17,005 bases of DNA from Cloacimonetes bacterium UBA5210 (GTDB lineage: Bacteria; Cloacimonadota; Cloacimonadia; Cloacimonadales; Cloacimonadaceae), in contig DHVK01000004.1 of the NCBI GenBank assembly GCA_002412625.1, forward strand, positions 1 to 17,005, read 5' to 3'. The position numbers and the translations under genes are program-made. The notes below the pieces were generated by a model. That model was not told the DNA's origin. It searched no databases and was given only the letters and a program-made list of their open reading frames with translations. This document shows positions 14,585 through 17,005 of the stretch, one piece after another. Within the stretch, counting starts at the first letter, position 1; every line of letters starts with the position of its first letter.

Positions 14585-15333
14585 TATTCCACTCCTTCGC
14601 CTTTGTCTCTCAGGCAACCCAATTTGAAGAAGGGCAGCATGTTTTCTTTTGCCCAATCGCGGGATTTGATCGGGTCGATGCCCCAGTTTGTGGGACAAGT
14701 GGAGATGAACTCCACAAAGGTGAATCCCCGACCCTCTTTGTTATACTGAATCGCCTTGGATACCGCTTTCTTGGCTTTGATAATATCAGCCGGAGTCAGC
14801 AAAGACACCCGCTCGATGTAATAAGGCGCGATCAGAGTCGCGATCAGTTCACTTACCCGGATCGGGAAGCCGATGTCATCGGTATTGCGGCCATAGGGAC
14901 TGGTGGTGGTCTTCATTTCCGGCAAGGTGGTGGGGGCCATCTGCCCTCCGGTCATGCCATAAATCGCGTTGTTGACAAAGAACACGGACATATGTTCGCC
15001 ACGGTTAGCGGCATGCACGATTTCGGCAGTGCCGATCGCAGCAAGATCTCCATCTCCCTGATAGGTAAACACATGCATATCAGGGCGAGCACGCTTGATC
15101 CCGGTGGCTACGGCAGGAGCTCTGCCATGAGCAGCTTGGGCCATATCGAAATTGAAGAATTTATAGGCAAACACAGAGCAGCCCACAGGGGCTACACCGG
15201 TCATTTGGTTGATCAAACCTTGTTCATCAATTGCTTCCGCGATGAGGCGATGTGCCACACCATGAAGGCAGCCGGGACAGTAGGTAAAGGGGGTTGAGGT
15301 TAATGATTCTGGTCTGTATGCTATCTTTTCCAT
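14584..15333 (-). CDS. korB: 2-oxoacid:ferredoxin oxidoreductase, beta subunit (TPP-binding)
   Basis: A 249-residue thiamine-diphosphate-binding subunit that carries the decarboxylation step. CPGCLHG (19-25) starts the domain. GDGD (93-96) followed by VNNAIYGMTGGQMAPTT (120-136) forms the TPP/magnesium site; the NxxYGMTGGQ pattern is typical of the 2-oxoglutarate/2-oxoisovalerate class. The C-terminal part contains GFTFVEFISTCPTNWG, also seen in this class. AAGGAG lies 7 nt before the ATG. The gene follows the alpha subunit after 10 nt and overlaps the gamma subunit by one base. The short length (about 250, against about 290-300 for pyruvate-type beta subunits) agrees with the VorA/KorB type. 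Confidence 0.93.
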   Translation of the reverse strand: MEKIAYRPESLTSTPFTYCPGCLHGVAHRLIAEAIDEQGLINQMTGVAPVGCSVFAYKFFNFDMAQAAHGRAPAVATGIKRARPDMHVFTYQGDGDLAAIGTAEIVHAANRGEHMSVFFVNNAIYGMTGGQMAPTTLPEMKTTTSPYGRNTDDIGFPIRVSELIATLIAPYYIERVSLLTPADIIKAKKAVSKAIQYNKEGRGFTFVEFISTCPTNWGIDPIKSRDWAKENMLPFFKLGCLRDKGEGVE

Positions 15334-15343
15334 GTTCTACTCC

Positions 15344-16423
15344 TTAAAAGCATTCTTCAAGCTTGGCTTGGATTTCAGCAGGGGTAAACACGATGCCGCC
15401 CACTTTGCCCCAGAAATCAACCGGGACTTTTCCGCTTACGGCAATCTTCACATCATCCAGCATCTGACCGGTATTTAACTCGAAGACATACACTTTCTTC
15501 ACTTTGGGACCAATCGCTTTGGCCACTGCTTCATAGGGATAGGGCCAGACGTTGATCGGACGGATCATTCCCACGCTCTTACCTGCAGCTTTCAGCTCGT
15601 TGATGGCAGATTTTACGATGCGGGAAGCAGTTCCCCAAGCCACGCAGAGAATTTCGTTGTCATCATAGACGTTAAAAGACTCGTAGCGAAGCTCTTTCTG
15701 CTCGATCACGGCATATTTTTCATAGAGCTCATTGACGTGCTTTTCCAGCACCAGGGGATCTATCTCCAGAGAATTAATCTCGTTGTGATGCTTTTTATCG
15801 CCATCTTCATTGGGATGTATGCACCAGGAATGATGCTGTTTGCCCAGTTCTTCGATCTCGGCATCAGTTTTGGCGGGCTTAAACTCCACCGGCTCCATCA
15901 TCTGACCCAGCATGCCGTCGGCGAGAATCATCACGGGGTTGCGATATTTATCTGCCAGCTCAAAGGCTTCGGAAGCCATATCAGCAAATTCTTGCACAGA
16001 ACCGGGAGCCATCACGATCAGGCGGTAATCGCCATGTCCGCCACCTTTGGTAGCCTGGAAATAATCGCCTTGTGCGGGCTGGATATCGCCCAAACCGGGA
16101 CCACCACGCTGCACGTTTACGATCACGCAGGGCAGTTCTGCACCGGCGATGTAAGAGATACCTTCCATCTTCAGCGATATTCCGGGGGAAGAAGAAGAGG
16201 TCATTACCCTTTTGCCGCATCCGGCAGCGCCGTAAACCATATTGATAGCAGCCACTTCACTTTCGGCCTGCAAAAATGTACCATTAACTTTTGGCATCAT
16301 GCGCGCCATATACTCGATCAGTTCGCTTTGAGGGGTGATGGGATAGGCAAAATACAATCTGCAGCCGCTGCGAATGGCAGCTTCCGCTACTGCTTCGTTT
16401 CCTTTCATCAAGATCTTCGCCAT
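15344..16423 (-). CDS. vorB: 2-oxoacid:ferredoxin oxidoreductase, alpha subunit (VorB-type)
   Basis: A 359-residue alpha subunit that binds CoA/substrate and the pyrophosphate side of TPP. The N-terminus ILMKGNEAVAEAAIRSGCR, then FAYPITPQSELIEYM (25-39), QAESEVAAINMVYGAAG (52-68), MTSSSSPGISLKMEGISY (74-91) and NVQRGGPGLGDIQPAQGDYFQ (a long conserved stretch, 103-123) match what I recall of 3-methyl-2-oxobutanoate dehydrogenase subunit VorB. A substrate from branched-chain amino acid degradation is therefore likely, though broad 2-oxoacid use is possible. ATG 16423 is chosen over the ATG six codons upstream because GAGGA sits right before it and it gives the family start. It follows the ferredoxin gene by 7 nt. 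Confidence 0.93.
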   Translation of the reverse strand: MAKILMKGNEAVAEAAIRSGCRLYFAYPITPQSELIEYMARMMPKVNGTFLQAESEVAAINMVYGAAGCGKRVMTSSSSPGISLKMEGISYIAGAELPCVIVNVQRGGPGLGDIQPAQGDYFQATKGGGHGDYRLIVMAPGSVQEFADMASEAFELADKYRNPVMILADGMLGQMMEPVEFKPAKTDAEIEELGKQHHSWCIHPNEDGDKKHHNEINSLEIDPLVLEKHVNELYEKYAVIEQKELRYESFNVYDDNEILCVAWGTASRIVKSAINELKAAGKSVGMIRPINVWPYPYEAVAKAIGPKVKKVYVFELNTGQMLDDVKIAVSGKVPVDFWGKVGGIVFTPAEIQAKLEECF

Positions 16424-16430
16424 TATTTCC

Positions 16431-16634
16431 TCACTTCTCAACCGTTATTGCCACATCCGGGCAGGTTATATAGCACATCTTGCAAGCGATGCACTTTTCT
16501 TGCTCAAAACATTCTGCATAGTGGTAGCCTTTGGCATTGATGTTTTCCGAAAATCTGATGATCTTTTTCGGGCAGGCAGCAATGCATAAGCCACAGCCTT
16601 TGCAGTAGCTTGGGTCAACCGTCATTCTTGGCAT
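16431..16634 (-). CDS. korD: 2-oxoacid:ferredoxin oxidoreductase, delta (2x[4Fe-4S]) subunit
   Basis: A 67-residue ferredoxin-like subunit that passes electrons from the TPP site to free ferredoxin. Two complete CxxCxxCxxxCP motifs are visible: C11, C14, C17, C21 and C48, C51, C54, C58. The spacing of 26 residues between them and the GYHYAECFEQEKC linker match delta subunits of KorABCD/VorDBAC complexes. The frame is open 29 codons further upstream, but AAGGAG seven bases before ATG 16634 and the promoter placement decide the start. It is the first gene of the korD-vorB-korB-korC operon. In an anaerobe the reduced ferredoxin would feed hydrogenase or Rnf-type reactions, which are not in the window. 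Confidence 0.94.
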   Translation of the reverse strand: MPRMTVDPSYCKGCGLCIAACPKKIIRFSENINAKGYHYAECFEQEKCIACKMCYITCPDVAITVEK

Positions 16635-16659
16635 GGTTGTACTCCTTATACGTAATTTT

Positions 16660-16671
16660 TCACTAAAGTGA
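16660..16671. promoter_or_regulatory. 12-bp palindrome over the start region of the oxidoreductase operon
   Basis: TCACT-AA-AGTGA (16660-16671) has 5-bp perfect arms and a 2-nt centre. It overlaps the end of the proposed -10 and lies 25-37 bases ahead of the ferredoxin ATG, a position where a repressor would block transcription. The regulator is unknown. Confidence 0.4.
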
Positions 16672-16700
16672 TATAGCGGCAAACGGCAGGAATCTGTCAA
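16670..16700 (-). promoter_or_regulatory. Candidate promoter of the 2-oxoacid oxidoreductase operon
   Basis: On the minus strand a perfect TTGACA (16700-16695) is followed by TATATC (16675-16670), which matches four of six -10 bases. The 19-nt spacer is longer than the optimum; CTATAT at 18 nt is an alternative. Transcription would start about 30 nt before the korD ATG. The perfect -35 and the absence of any other good candidate support it. Confidence 0.45.
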
Positions 16701-16708
16701 CACTTTTC

Positions 16709-16751
16709 CCCGATCCGGCATCCCCTTTCCCGCTTTTTTTGCCGAATCGGG
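16709..16751. repeat. Imperfect 12-bp inverted repeat upstream of the oxidoreductase promoter
   Basis: Arms CCCGATCCGGCA (16709-16720) and TGCCGAATCGGG (16740-16751) pair at 11 of 12 positions. In minus-strand RNA the odd pair is a G-U wobble, so the stem is unbroken. The 19-nt loop contains a T-run on the plus strand (16734-16740 region). No U-run follows the stem on either strand, so it is not a standard terminator. It ends 8 bp before the -35 box, where an activator site could lie. Confidence 0.5.
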
Positions 16752-16815
16752 AAGTGACCAAGTAGGGTGATTAGGATTGCCACAGCTTACGATAAAGGTT
16801 CAGTGATTCTTGAGT

Positions 16816-16884
16816 GGCATTGGATGCTAGATTGGCATTGGGTGCTAGATTGGCATTGGGTGCTAGATTGGCATTGGGTGCTAG
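16816..16884. repeat. 18-bp tandem repeat, about 3.8 copies
   Basis: The unit GGCATTGGGTGCTAGATT occurs at 16816-16833 (one base different), 16834-16851, 16852-16869 and, as a 15-base partial copy, at 16870-16884. The unit length is a multiple of three. In one minus-strand frame it reads as APNANL repeats, but that frame has no good start or family match. There are no spacers, so it is not a CRISPR array. The rest of 16752-17005 holds no gene I can support. Confidence 0.9.
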
Positions 16885-17005
16885 GCTTGGGAGTTTCTGG
16901 CTTTGAAGAAATCTAGAGCCGGTGAAATCTGCACTTCTACTCCCCAAAAACTGCAAATGCCGGGAACCGATTCGCTACAAGGATAGGGTAGGGGAGTTTT
17001 CCATT

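Noticed and set aside
16816..16884. CRISPR array
   Set aside because: The repeats are directly adjacent with no unique spacers and there are no cas genes.
16771..16956. 61-codon minus-strand gene with APNANL repeats
   Set aside because: It needs a TTG start without a ribosome binding site, is closed by a stop just upstream, and most of its length is the tandem repeat.
16937..17005. C-terminal fragment of a minus-strand gene entering from the right edge (about 22 codons, ending in TAG)
   Set aside because: The frame is open to the window edge, but 22 codons without a recognisable motif cannot be told from chance.

Overview
The window reads as a piece of chromosome from an anaerobic, Gram-negative, amino-acid-fermenting bacterium. 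A four-subunit 2-oxoacid:ferredoxin oxidoreductase of the VorB type and a clostridial-like ferredoxin subunit indicate anaerobic oxidation of 2-oxoacids. A GT9 heptosyltransferase-type enzyme, two further GT-B glycosyltransferases and a membrane-anchored GT51 transglycosylase indicate a peptidoglycan plus outer-membrane glycan envelope. A DUF2851 protein, a family I associate with the Bacteroidota/Chlorobi/Cloacimonadota side of the tree, makes Candidatus Cloacimonadota or a relative my best guess. This is inference from gene families and not a phylogenetic result. No phage, transposase, CRISPR array, rRNA or tRNA was seen.

Layout, left to right. (1) 1-327: no convincing gene; an A+T-rich stretch with an inverted repeat, then a G-rich repeat tract ending directly at the stop of the first gene. 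(2) 328-4806, minus strand: trxB - alaS - GT9 glycosyltransferase, joined by 14-nt and 4-nt overlaps. (3) 4807-4940: divergent control region with an 11+11 bp perfect inverted repeat that contains the queC -35 element. (4) 4941-8903, plus strand: queC - asparaginase-like - two glycosyltransferases, tightly packed (4-nt overlap, 2-nt gap, 1-nt overlap). (5) 8961-11230, plus strand: rpsT - mtgA - DUF2851 protein; a 12-bp perfect hairpin sits inside the first codons of mtgA. (6) 11227-13970, minus strand: a DUF2007-PyrE fusion, a methyltransferase with an unrecognised N-terminal half, and rnhB; rnhB and the DUF2851 gene converge and overlap by 4 nt. (7) 13971-14044: an intrinsic-terminator-like hairpin between the oxidoreductase operon and pyrE. 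(8) 14045-16634, minus strand: ferredoxin, alpha, beta and gamma subunits of the oxidoreductase. (9) 16635-17005: its promoter region with a palindrome and an inverted repeat, then an 18-bp tandem repeat.

Most genes are housekeeping: translation (alaS, rpsT), tRNA modification (queC), thiol redox (trxB), pyrimidine synthesis (pyrE), genome maintenance (rnhB), envelope glycan synthesis and energy metabolism. I see no large unknown system. The most unusual signals are regulatory or architectural. The DUF2007-PyrE fusion lies behind a hairpin whose position resembles the enterobacterial pyrE attenuator. The mtgA-internal hairpin could set S20 apart from the transglycosylase. The trxB/queC symmetric operator-like element, the N-terminal half of the methyltransferase and the possible nuclease-like motif in the DUF2851 protein are the other points worth following.
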